A stretch of 64,000 nucleotides of DNA from assembly GCF_008831285.2 (NCBI RefSeq), contig NC_045146.1:5094972-5158971 (forward strand), given 5' to 3'. Shown here piece after piece: positions 27,451 through 38,700 of this stretch (its first letter is position 1; each line of letters starts with the position of its first letter). Under the pieces are notes generated by a model. The model did not search any database. It was not told where the DNA came from and worked only from the letters and a program-made list of their open reading frames with translations. The stretch is from Nymphaea colorata (taxonomy: Eukaryota > Streptophyta > Magnoliopsida > Nymphaeales > Nymphaeaceae). Both the position numbers and the translations under genes were made by a program.

Positions 27451-27557
27451 ATCCAGAGGCTCCGATAATAAGGCTGGCGCGAGTTGATGAAGATAATTTT
27501 CGTGTGCTAGCACTGGCGATGTGTCACTGGGAAGTTGGTGCTCACTATGGTAAAGGT
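27451..27557 (+). pseudogene. isolated exon-like fragment
   Basis: After an acceptor-like tctacacag, one frame reads DPEAPIIRLARVDEDNFRVL and continues LALAMCHWEVGAHYGKG to a TAG. Composition looks coding, but no neighbouring exon in a compatible phase is visible and the upstream gene already ends at 27123. It may be an exon fragment of an unrelated gene carried here, or chance. I do not recognise the family. Confidence 0.3.
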
Positions 27558-27749
27558 TAGGATGTTTAGTAAGAGTTCTTGGCGAACCAGGCGCCGAACA
27601 TCTAAGCCGTTAGGGCGACAAGGTTTCTATCTGGAACCAGTGAGGTTATTTGAACTCAAGATAGGGAGGTGTTCAGGTACAGTGAGTGAAAGAGAAAGAA
27701 GTTGGGGCGGTGGGGGTGTATGTTGGGGGCTCAAACATGCGTCCGCTTA

Positions 27750-27886
27750 AAGCACACAAATACCTTTCAATCCAAATCTAACTTAAACCACACAACCTTT
27801 CAATCCAAATCCAACTTAAACCACACAACCTTTCAATCCAAATCCAACTTAAACCACACAAATACCTTTCAATCCAAATCCAACAT
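27750..27886. repeat. short tandem array, about 34-37 bp unit, 4 copies
   Basis: Four consecutive units share ctttcaatccaaatccaac preceded by ttaaaccacacaa. The outer units carry an extra tac (cacacaaatac) that the two inner units lack. The array lies between the gene ending at 27123 and the retroelement remnant. Confidence 0.93.
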
Positions 27887-27914
27887 CTCTCCATTTCAAT
27901 AGGAGAATAGCCCG

Positions 27915-28009
27915 TGTTAGCGTCGGCCAACAGCCACTCACGCACACTTAGAAGTCCAGCTTCTAAAAAGGATTGTGTTGTGTACTAGGGTTTTTAATTC
28001 TGTTTAACA

Positions 28010-28064
<55 letters not shown>

Positions 28065-28367
28065 CGTTTCCCCTTATGCCAATTGAATATGTTTCACTAA
28101 TCTTGGTAACTAAAAAAAAAAAAAAACAGCACGGGCAACGAGAGATGCCTGTGGTTTGCAAGGGGTGGGGAGAGGCTGTGGCCTCCCCTTCACCGCTCCG
28201 GCGATGCCCGGCGAGGCAGAACCATTAGCAATGACTGGCGAGGCGTCGCCGGAGCAATGGAGGGGGAGGCAGTCGCTGCCCTGACTCACAACCCAGATCT
28301 AAAACAAGAATAATGAAAATAATGAGATAAACTGGGCAGTGGCTCGGTTCAGGTTTAGCCTTAACAA
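27915..28367 (-). repeat. 3' LTR (approximate) of decayed Ty3/gypsy element
   Basis: On the minus strand it begins about TGTTAAGGC after the purine-rich tract and ends near CTAACA at 27915. It contains a (TA)n run at 28018-28062. Boundaries are approximate because no intact partner LTR is present. Confidence 0.45.
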
Positions 28368-28399
28368 CTTATCCCCCCCTCCAGCAACACCTTGTCCTC

Positions 28400-29013
28400 A
28401 AGGCGTGAAATCTTGAAACTTCTTTTTGATATCTTCCGCCAGTTCCCATGTTGCAGGGATATCATCATTTTGAATCCATTGAATTAGCCACTCCTCCCCT
28501 CTCTTTCTTTATTTTTTATCCTTCTGGTCCCTAGTCGTCTGTAGGGACACATGGAAGGTTGTCCCTCAAGGATTGGAACTGTATTCGCTTGTTCTTTTGC
28601 AATAGAAGCTGGCAAGGTTTTAGCTTGAAGACATGAAAAACTAGGTGTATTGCGCTGCCCTCTGGGAACTGTAGTTCGTAAGCAAGTGCCCCCACGCTCC
28701 ACTGTATTTGGTAGGGCTCATTGTAGCGTGGGGCAAGCTTGTTATATTCCTTGGGCAGGCAGAACCCTGCTCCCTGTGCTGGTCTGTGCAAATATACCCA
28801 ATCACCAACCTTATATTGGTATTCCTTATGTTTGCGATTGTATTGTAACACCATCCGGTTACAGGTAGCTCCCAAATGTTGTTTTAAGTCTTTCAACACA
28901 GTGTCCCGATACCTAAGTTGTAGATCGACTTCTTCCTCTCTTGCTGATCCTGGTTGGTACTTTCTGATGTACGGAGGAGGTCTCCTATAGTTTGCCTTAA
29001 ATGGAGATATCAC
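28400..29013 (-). pseudogene. integrase C-terminal region and chromodomain remnant
   Basis: The frame at 28531-29013 reads integrase C-terminal sequence with VGDWVYLHRPAQ, APRYNEPYQI, YELQFPEGSAIH and FHVFKLKPC. A separate frame nearer 28440-28500 reads EEWLIQWIQNDDIPATWE, a chromodomain-type end. The two are out of frame with each other. Confidence 0.75.
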
Positions 29014-29215
29014 TCATGAAGAGTACCAATGGGTGGTGTATGCCAATTCCGCCCAAGAGAGGTAATCAGCCCAAGTCATTGCCCTGCAAAACAACGCAAG
29101 TAAGTTTCTGAACACCTATTAACTATTTCTGTTTGCACATTAGTTTTCAGATGGTACGCAGTTCTCATTTGCAACTTAGTACCCTGTAGCTGAAAATACT
29201 CCTTCCAAAATGCAC

Positions 29216-29557
29216 TCAAAAAAGTGGATTGCGATCACTTGTGATAGATTGTGGCATGCCATGAAACCATCCCACATATTCTTGAAAGGTTTTGATTACT
29301 GATTTAGTTGTGTGGGGATGACACAATGACACAAAATGCGTGTATTTTGACAGGCGCTCTACCATCACCATGATCATTGATTTTCCTTGCAAGAGCGGAA
29401 GCCCTTCAACAGAGATCGCAGAAAGATCTTCCCAAATCTGCTCTGGAATGGGCAAGGGTTGCAGCAGCCCAACCTGCTTCATCGTCTCATACTTATTGTG
29501 TTGCACACATCGTAGCTCTTTATGTATTCTCGATTGGCCCTTTTCATGCCATACCAA
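29216..29557 (-). pseudogene. integrase core remnant
   Basis: Recognisable elements are IWEDLSAISVEGLP, MVMVERLSKYTHFVSL and [14 protein letters not shown] (the second catalytic Asp region). The first-Asp segment (normally D-F-I-x-G-L-P) is degraded to DLSAISVEGLP. The N-terminal zinc-binding part and the Glu region are not intact. Confidence 0.78.
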
Positions 29558-30568
29558 AAGAAGGTGGGATGAATCCTGCGATAGGTCCCTTCAGCCGTTT
29601 CATGGACTGATGAATTCTCATTATGGAATGGTCTATGAGGGCAGCAGATAGGTCTGTTTCTGGATAAATAAATATGCTCCTATTGCAAGTAAAGGGGCTT
29701 TCCATTCATATCCATACATTTTGGGAGGTGAAGATCGCAGTTGATCCCTGATGCGTTCGAAGGAGAATTTTGATGAGACGCCCGAATTCGATCTCACAGA
29801 TCCATCTGGACCCTCGACAATGTGAGTAGGGTGGTGTTTGTTTGCTATTCAACAACCCGTGATAGGCCATCAACCGCACAGTTCTCTTTTTCTTTGCGAA
29901 ACTGCACATCAAAATCAAAACTCATTAACTTTCAATCCATCGTTGGAGTATCGGCGAGGGTGTGCGTTGTTGAAGATAGAATTTCAAGCTGTTGTGGTGT
30001 GTCAACACTGTGAACTTTTGTCTTAGCAAATAATGTCAACACTTCATAATTACCATAACAATGGCCATCAGTTCTCTCTCATATGCCGATTTGGCACTGA
30101 GGGATGCTCCCATTGCTTTACTAAAGAAGGCAATTGGGTGTTTATTCTGACTTAACACTGCTCGTACTCCGACGTTTGATACATCAGATTCCACTGCAAA
30201 TGTTAGTTAAAAATTAGGCTTCCTTCAGCTTAGTGAAGACTCTTCTCTGCTTTTTCGTTCCACACAAACTGCATTTTCTTCGTGAACATAGTAAGGGGTA
30301 GTGCTATGATCCCATAGTCTTGCACAAACTTGCAGTAATACCATGCAAGCCCCAAAAATGCCCTAAGCTCCCTCATGGTCTTAGGTTGTCCCTAGCCATG
30401 CACTGCCGCGACCTTATCTTCTTCCATCCTCACCTATCCCCTGCTAATCATGTGCCCTAGATAAGAAACTTGTGAAGCGCCAAAGATACACTTTATTCTT
30501 CTCCTTCAGCTGGTTTTCTTGTAGTACTGATAAGGCGATGCACATGTGCTGAAAGTATATTCCTTTCT

Positions 30569-31075
30569 TCATACTATACATAATATGCCGTCAAAAAACA
30601 CCAAAACAAATCTGCGTAAACAGGGATGAAACATGTCATTCATGACATATTGAAATGTTGCGGGGGTGCTGGTCAACCCGAAGCGCATGACCATTAATTC
30701 ATAGTGCCTGTCAAGTGTAAGAAATATAGGTTTGGGCATGTCCTCCAACACCACTCTTATCTGATGGTACCATGAGCATCAATCCAATTTTGAGAAATAA
30801 ACACATTCTTGGAGCTCACCCAAGAAGTCATCTATAACAGGAATCATATAGCAGTCACTCATGGTTACTGCATTTAGTGCTTGATAATCCTTGCAGAAGC
30901 ACCAATTACCATCATTTTTCTTCAACAATAAGGCTGGGGAAGTGAACAGACTGTAACTGAGCTGAATAATGCACATCCCCAACATCCCCTGCACCATGCC
31001 CTTTAGAGCCTCATGCTGCACCTGGCTATTCCGATAGGGCCGCTGTTTGATGGCTGTTGTGCCTACCTGCAACAT
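30569..31075 (-). pseudogene. reverse transcriptase remnant
   Basis: Two frames (31075-30779 and 30754-30569) cover RT motifs: LFTSPALLLKKNDGNWCFCKDY, reduced from the usual primer-grip region, and [14 protein letters not shown]. The catalytic Y/F-x-D-D box appears as FFDGIL, so the second Asp is lost. Confidence 0.8.
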
Positions 31076-31708
31076 AATTCAGTGGTCGATAGTCCTGCTA
31101 GGTGGTAGTCTTCTTGGAAACGAAAACACCTCATGATATTCAAGCATTAGCTGCATTAGTTTCTCCCTATCAATTTCTGCCAGTTGCAACCAGCTGTTGA
31201 GCTTGTTGGGAGATTCTATAACAGCCGACAGTAGTAAGAAGAAGGCCAAAGTCATCCTTATGAGTTTTCAGCGCTGATTCTTCGGTCATGGTTTTCTCAC
31301 GGTTGCCTCTAACGTGAACTGCTTCTAGTTATTGTCCCTAAAGTGCATTTTCATTTCAACAAAATTCCACACAACCTCTCCAAGACCTCTCAATCATTGG
31401 ATTCTCAATACTAAGTCAGCCCCAGCCATGACCAATGTATACAATTCAATGGAAAAACAGTTGCCCTGAATGTCCAGTATCTCGTAACGACACCTCCCTT
31501 TACATTTAAGTATGCTCCCATTGTCCACGACCATGTTCAAAGTGCTGACCAAAAGTGGAATTGAATGCCCGAGATATTACTGACATCCATAAGAGAGTTT
31601 TTAGTAGTACCGGTGAACCAGATGGCTGCGGTGAGGGAATCTGGGACGGAGGAATCAAATACTGGTTGAGTCTCTACCTCACAACCTAACGCCTTGGCTG
31701 ATTTTTTT

Positions 31709-31912
31709 TCAGATGAAATTTTCGGTGGATCCAGTATCCACCAACATGCTTACTTTATTGCCTCTCAAACAACCTTCTACGTGTATAAGTTGAGGTGCCT
31801 CATCGCTAGCCAGAGTTGAAATCTTTGGTAATCCCTTTGTTGTGACCTCTGACGGGCAGCCCTTTCCCTCGACTGGTTCAAAATCATCATCTAGAGGTTT
31901 GTTCTCTTCCAC
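31709..31912 (-). pseudogene. aspartic protease remnant
   Basis: The retroviral-type aspartic protease motif MLVDTGSTENFI is visible at the end of this short frame, preceded by an acidic linker. The rest of the protease is interrupted. Confidence 0.75.
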
Positions 31913-32688
31913 TCAAAACATGTGTAGCCGTTTGCAAGCATGCCCAGGTGGCCACGGTTGGTCACAATGAAAGCTTATTCTTTGTCATCTTTTATCTTTA
32001 ATCTGCTCAAGGATTAGGCGCCAGACAAATGGTTTGGAGGTCGTTGCCTTCGCGGCTGGAGCAAGGTGGTTAGAGTTTTCCAGCTCAGAAGGTCCTCTAA
32101 AAGTGTCTATGTTCTCCTGCTATCTGCAGCCTAATGCGTGGAGATGCATATGCTTCTCTTCGACAGTCCTTGCCATCTCAAACATTCAGTCAAGTTCCTC
32201 AACTTCAGCTCCTAGACCTCAATCCGAAGCTCCTCCCTCAGACCTTCGACAGAAGCCCCAATCAGAGCTTCTACTGGCCATCCCTTCACCATGTTTTTCA
32301 CGCTCTTAAACCTCTCTTGATATTCCATTACTAAACCCGTCCATCTTATTTTTGAGAGCTCAACATTCTAATCCAAGTATGTAGAAGGTCCAAAGCGAGC
32401 AGCCTCTACCAAGGTCTCCTACTTAAGCTTCCTTGATGGGCCAACATCCATCAATATCACCAGATGGCAGCCTCCTTAAGGTGCACCGTAGCGTGGTTCT
32501 TCTCCAATTATGCCACGACATTCAAAGAACTGCCCAGCCTTAAACACCCAAGCTCTCAATGGATCATCACCAGAAAATTTGGGAAATTCCATTTTTACTG
32601 GTTTCCAAGCTACTTCTATGGGGGTCGATGATCTACTTGGATCCCTCTTATGCCTATCTTTAGATTTTGTCCGCTCAGAGCTAGGGGT

Positions 32689-32898
32689 TCATAGGTTACC
32701 TTGTTGGAGAAATTCCCTCAACAATGTCACCAAGGCTTGCTGCTTTGCTAGCTCGACGTTGAGCCTCGCGTCGACTCTTTCCATCTGTTGTTCCATTCGT
32801 TGGAGTCTCCCGTCGAAAGCCCCCAATGCCTCCTCCATTCTCACGCAGTTGTTCTCTGCTGCCGCCATGGCCCCTCTGGCTATAATTTTGTCTCCCAT
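32689..32898 (-). pseudogene. gag N-terminal remnant
   Basis: A 69-codon frame begins close to the primer-site-like sequence and reads a charged coiled-coil-like peptide (RMEQQMERVDARLNVEL), typical of the start of plant Ty3/gypsy gag. It is assigned by position and composition. Confidence 0.5.
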
Positions 32899-32950
32899 GG
32901 AGTCCCTTCGATCATCTTAACCTGTGGCATTGACAGGCTTTGATACCCTC

Positions 32951-34018
32951 AGCTAACAACCACTCACGCGATCTTCATAACCATAAGATTCGTACTAAAA
33001 CCAATTTTAAAATATCAAGTAGCATCTATGCAAAACTCATAAAATTAAACATAACAATCCTAAACTAATAAAAGATGCATCTTTGTTAGTCATGTAATCT
33101 ACCACGGAATGACTACTGTAATGATCACATATCAAGTCTCGCATGTGACCATCTAACTGAAATAACATGCAACCATATGTAACTTAGAGCATAAGTACAT
33201 ATTCTCTTCAACAGCGTACATTCACTTTTACAATCACTCTCTCTAAATCATCTAAAACGAAATAAAAATTCCTTAAAATTAACATAATCAACTATTTTAA
33301 AAATAATATGAACCGTGCTCAAGTCAGCTAAGTTTCCTTGCCTTGGCTGTTGAACTAACTGCTTTGCTCTGGAGTTCTAAATAAAGGAATTTCATGTATA
33401 ATCCACATTCAAACATTACACAGATAGGCATCAATATCTCTGCTACTGATAAGCTCAAATGGATAACATACATTTTTGTTTGTCAGATTTAGTTATCAGC
33501 TTGTAGCCCTTTATAGGACTACCGATTTGATTTTACACGCATGCGGTAAGCATCTGGAGACTATGAAGATTGACTACAAGCATACATGGCAAATATGTGC
33601 TCTAGATCTAGCTGTTAAATAGATATGGAGCTAGTAAATCGCTAAGGGGTACTAATTATAAAATTTAAAATTTTGAGGAGCACCAATAGGTAAAAGAGAA
33701 AAATTATGCTCCAATATGTAAAAGAAAAAAAATGATCTGAAATATCATTATCAATATATATATATATATATATATATTTATTTATTTATTTATACACTTT
33801 GTCTGCGTGGGCAGTTGCTCACACCTGCCATCGCCCTTGCTGCAAATTGGACATGCATGGTGAAACGGTACATCGTAGTACTGCCACTAAGAAGAGATCG
33901 GAAGTCGAGAAAGATCAATCATGCAAACTCCAAAGAATTGTCATTTTTTTAGGGAGGTGGACCTCCAGAAATGACATTAGTAATTGTGTGGGGGTGGGAG
34001 AGGGTGCACCAAAAACCC
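32951..34018. other. intergenic sequence
   Basis: No gene is recognisable. A (TA)n run followed by ttta repeats lies at about 33755-33792. Short open frames from 33799 onward show no family resemblance. Confidence 0.5.
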
Positions 34019-34023
34019 TGGGG

Positions 34024-34154
34024 CTGTTTGGATTGCTTCATTCCAAAATCAGGTTTTGGGCGACTTTCAGGAAAGCTCAGTTTTGACAAAATACAGTTTT
34101 ATAAACCAGTTAGGTCATTCCAAAAACCAGGTTTCGGATGTGTCGTCCAAACAG
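34024..34154. mobile_element. short MITE-like element
   Basis: ctgtttgga at 34024-34032 is the exact inverse of tccaaacag at 34146-34154, with further inexact pairing inward (attcc / ggtcattcc regions). This is the pattern of small non-autonomous DNA transposons. No target duplication was defined. Confidence 0.35.
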
Positions 34155-34352
34155 AAAAATCAAAGTTCTCTTTTCTTTTTTTTTTTTTCTTGGAAATTTT
34201 ACCATGAAAAGAGCTCCCTCTCCATCAAATACAGCCCCAAAAACTGTAGCTGATGGAGGTGATTCTGCACCAATGAATTTTTTACAGCCTGAACAGACTT
34301 GGCTTATTAGTTTTCTAGATGAGCAGCTGCTAAAACACTGGGTAGCAAGGGG

Positions 34353-34555
34353 CAAGGGAGGAGCCAAGGGGGGCCCACATGGGCCCTGGTTCTACTCATT
34401 TTTTTTTTCAAAAAAATTTACATGTACATTTTAGAAAAATTTATTTTTCTCATATAAAAATTTTGAAAAATGATATTTTGACCTGTGTCAAAATTTAGAA
34501 ACTTTAATTCACTTCCCTCCTCCTTCCAAATGAAAAATTTATGGCTCCGCCCTTG
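34353..34555. mobile_element. hAT-like MITE, about 203 bp
   Basis: The terminal inverted repeats CAAGGGAGGAGCCA (34353-34366) and TGGCTCCGCCCTTG (34542-34555) differ at one position. Flanks gcaagggg (34345-34352) and gcaaggaa (34556-34563) look like an 8-bp target duplication with two changes. A CAGGGGCGGAGCC-like end plus an 8-bp target site is typical of plant hAT MITEs. The interior is AT-rich and non-coding. Confidence 0.65.
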
Positions 34556-34563
34556 GCAAGGAA

Positions 34564-35770
34564 GGTCATTGGGCTTTTGGATTGAAAATAGATTACTTGT
34601 TTTTAACGCTGCTAAATTGATCTGATTATAATAACGGGAATGGAAGCTGAGCTGCTTTCTTTAGTAGGGGGAAGATATCCCAAGAAGGCTTAAGCTCCTC
34701 CCTCTTTTTCCATATTTTCATAATCCAAGCTGCTGCTTTAGGATCTTGGTGGGGAGCCAAACACTTATCAACTAACCTGAGCTTTACTTGGTAGCTAACC
34801 ATCCAACAATATCTGAAACTCATGAATGCCATTTATTCATAAGGAAAGAGCTCTCTCTCCCTTTCTCACAGTCGAGCACTCGAATCTTCAAAGCTTCCAT
34901 TCATCAGTGCATGTTTAGTTATACTTACATATGATTTTATTGAATAAAATTGTTGAATCGATAAAAGGGCTAAAAGAGTTACCAATGTTCATTGCAAAAA
35001 ACGGAAACCCAATTCGGGAGCACTTCATTCGATTTGACTCATCAACTTTCATTATGTTCAAAGGAACCAGGCTTAAGGTTACAAGATAGATAAATTCTGC
35101 CCCAAAAGAGGGATGCTTTAAAACATTACAAATTTGGTAGTTTTAGATGTATTCTTGCAAATTTTCTAATATTTTGTTATTGGATCTAATTCCAAAATAG
35201 AGGAGCAAACTACAAAGCCAGTTCAACTGTGGACTTAAAAATTACCTTCCTAAGACCCGTAGTTAGTTCAGTTCTACTCTCGAGGGTCTGGTACAACAGA
35301 TAGAACATGGGTTGATACGCAGTCAATATCTGTTTTGACCTTTAATAATGTTAATTTTCTGTACTTTAAAAGAGAGAACATGAATATGTATTCCGTGACC
35401 ATAAAACAAGCATGAAGGAAAAGTAAAATGCTGAGTCGGGCTGTCTGCAGGTACTCGGTAGGGCCTTATAATTTTTTAAATATTTATTTTATTTATATAT
35501 ATATATTAAATATTTTATTATTATAATTAATTATATTTATATATTATTTCATATTAAAAAATATTTTTTAATTTAATCAAACCTTTGAACTCGGATTTTA
35601 ATGATCAAGCCAAACTTAAACCCAGCTGGCAGACCCAATGTCCAGTAGAACTCGAGTGGTTAAACTCTTACTCATCCGCATAATTAGTCTATACCAACCC
35701 GACTGTGGGGCTCACAGTAATCGCAGGGAAGCAAAGGCAGCAAGGCGTATCACGTGTCTCTCAATCAATC
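34564..35770. other. intergenic and upstream flank of the HSP20-like gene
   Basis: No gene seen. About 35440-35640 holds an AT-rich core bordered by gtcgggctg... and ...ctcggattttaatgatcaagcc, which vaguely resembles the 52638-52918 repeat family. Sequence before 35771 is the likely promoter and leader of the next gene. Confidence 0.45.
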
Positions 35771-38700
35771 ATGGCATTTGCAGTTACAAATATCAAGGGT
35801 GCTATGACAGTGGCGACAGTACCCGTACGGTTAAGACCATGGATAATTTCTTCTCGCTCAGTTGGCGCTATCTACTGCAGCAGATATTTTTGCAGGTCAG
35901 TCCCAAGCAATGAAGACGAAAGCATAAAGTATCTGCTATCTCTTGGTCTGGGTCCCGCTTCGCCACCTGCTCTTGTAAAGATCCTGAAAATCTGGGCTAG
36001 ATTTTTAGCAGTGCCGATCTTGAATCCACTCACTTAAGAAGAGAAACCCAGTACTTCTTTGTAGGTGCTATCAGGAGGGTATCCTGTTTATCTCCGCAAC
36101 TATAACTTTACGTTGATTTGGTTGGCAACTGGGCAGAAATTTTTAGATGGACAACCAGATAGTGCAGAGGAGGATGTCCATGATTGCTTGCCACCTTGGT
36201 GGGAGTGAAGAAGTGAAGGGGAATCATCTCTTCCCCATGGTAAATTCTGGACTCATGGCTCTCCTGGTCTTCGTTTGGTTGTCATGTTGTTGGTTATAGA
36301 TTCTTTTTCCAGCTTCGAAAGCAAGAAAGGATATTGGTTTGGAGATGCTGTTTTTTCTTGCCACATATCTGGTTTTCGTCTGCTTGATTTGATTAGTGTG
36401 GTTACTAGTTTATTATATGGAGAAAGTTCTGCAGATTTCCTTTTACTTTTTCTTTCCTCTTTGTGAAATTTCCGATTGATTTGATTTTCTTTAATCAGTC
36501 TTTATTTGTCGTTCAATATTTGAAGGCTGTGTTTTGGGCAGTTCTTAATGAGTTTGATTGCTTTTTTTTTTTCCTCTTCCTTTGAGAATTTTACTGATCC
36601 TTCAGAGATTCTTATCATCTGACCACTTGGTCATTGTCGGCTGTGCTGTTTTGCTATCTGTGCTATGCTACGCTTTGTTTGTTGACCTATTTCTAGAGAA
36701 TCTACTGGAATTTAAAAACTTCAGGAGTATGTCCTATCCTATGGAATTGGTGGCTTCTACGATTGAGTTCAAGAGAGGCAACTTTACTCCTCCGGTATGA
36801 AACATATTTCGGTTTTTGAAGGAAAATCAATATTACATCGCCATACTTGGAAATTTTATGTTATAGTTCGCAATAATAATAAGAGCTATCCTCTAAATTT
36901 CCAGCATATATGTTTAATTTTCATTGTTTATTTTCATTTCTTATAGAAGCTAGTAACAGATCCTTTTTATGTTTTCATCAAAAGATGCTAGTAAAATGCT
37001 TTCTTTGTTTATCCTTTTCACTTTGTCTAATTTTTCATGTGTCTGACATTTTTCTCAAGATTTTTCCTAAGCAAATCACTTTTTGAACTTCACAAAAAAA
37101 TTGGGGAAATCCTCAGATGAGACGGAAATGCCTTGAACTACATGTGTAGCTTGGCTAAAGCTACTGATGAAGCTGCAATACTTTTGTTTGAAAAATTGGT
37201 GATGGGATGAATTTGTTGTCTTTCTTGCTCTTCCGGGTAAGTGGTCTAGGGGATGGTTCATGTTGGGGCACCTTGTATTAGTTTTGTAGTATGTTTGGAC
37301 TCCATTCATAGCAGATGATTCATTTGAGTAGTGCAAGTGATAAAAAGTAGTTTTTCAAGCCTTTAAAAGTGTTTGGATCCCAGTAGTTTGTAAGGTTCTG
37401 TTCTGATGCTGCTGACCTTTGCACCTGATTTTCTATTTGTGCCTTGAAACAACATATTGTTGACACAGATCTGTCAAAATTTTATCATCAAATGTGGTTT
37501 TCTGCCACAGTGATTGTTAACTATGAGTATATGCTTTAGCATTTTGGGGAATTGTCAGGTTGTTGGCAGGAGGGGAGGGTGGTGGGGGTGCAGCGGGGTT
37601 GTTAAGCAGTCTTGGAATTTACACAAATATATTAGGGAAACTGAACCTGATGAACTTATATTTACTTAAATATGAATGTGGCAATGTAATGCCAAACATA
37701 TTATTGAAGTGGGCACTGGAATTCTAAATTGTATAAGATATTGTGTGATGAAGCACAAAAAGCAGGATGGCATGTTGATTGTCATGCATTTATTCTACTA
37801 TGTTCTTATGATAATTAAGTCAAGCATGACAGTGAATCTTCGCTTGGTTCTGCTTGCCTATAATTTAAATTAGTATGTACTATTTAAGCAACAAAGTTTC
37901 AGAATTCACAATAATGGCTTTGCAAATATGGAGAAAGATCCCATCATCATATGCGTATTGCGGATGTAATTGTCACGAGATGACGAGAAAAGAACATGTC
38001 AGAACAATTTGAATAGATGTCCACTCTTTTCTTCATACTTTCATTTCTTGAATTTGTTTTGTTTCTTGATTGAGTATACATCGACATGTGGCATGCTGGT
38101 TTTATAGTGGCAAAAATAGTTTTTCTGTTGCTTTTTTAGGAATTATGAAAGGATCATTTAAATGTGCCTTCTCATGCATGTCAGTGGAGAAGAACATAGA
38201 AATTTAAGAAACGCACATGTATTGTGTGATTAATTTCTTTGATCTTTCCCAGACAGTGGTCATGTAATGGTCTTATAAAAATACTGATTTTGGTTTCTTC
38301 TTGCTGTCCTAGAACTGCAGTGGCACAATCAGCTCTGTTACGCAGAGGAGGGATAACAGAGTGCTCTTTGCACGCCAAGGGTCAGCATTTCAAGCTTGCT
38401 TTATGCGTCAAGTTTCAAACAAAGAGGTTTCCATTTTGTCCTGATTTTTGAGTGCTATGAAAAGAACATTCATAAGATGGAATTTTGCAGCATTTTTAAG
38501 TTCAAAATTTGGTTAATGTTAATTCACATCAACAGGATAATTGTTGTGAGCCACCTGCATTTGCTAGACCAGTTCAGAAGTCTGCTTATTTTCCAAAATT
38601 CATAGAGTGCCAAACTATTGACAACTTTGATTCAGTTGCATCTGAGCCTCCTAGATTTTCAAGGCCTGCAACTGCTTTAAGTAAGATCTGTGAATTTGTA

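Larger units (their letters stand above)
27915..32950 (-). mobile_element. decayed Ty3/gypsy LTR retrotransposon
   Basis: Read on the minus strand, fragments occur in canonical Ty3/gypsy order: gag-like (32898 to 32689), aspartic protease (31912 to 31709), reverse transcriptase (31075 to 30569), RNase H remnants (about 30500 to 29700), integrase (29557 to 29216) and integrase C terminus with chromodomain (29013 to about 28400). A primer-site-like ggtatcaaagcc lies at about 32935-32947 on the minus strand, and a purine-rich ggaggggggg precedes the downstream LTR near 28375. Every domain is interrupted by stops or frameshifts, so the element cannot encode its own proteins. The downstream LTR is about 27915-28367; the upstream LTR is not intact, only its inner edge (gctaacaaccactcacgc) resembling the other LTR's edge. 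Confidence 0.85.

Noticed and set aside
27750-27886. CRISPR-like repeat array
   Set aside because: Units abut without unique spacers and the genome is a plant; it is a minisatellite.
29340-29651. Plus-strand frames opposite the integrase remnant
   Set aside because: Antisense shadows of the retroelement's minus-strand coding region.
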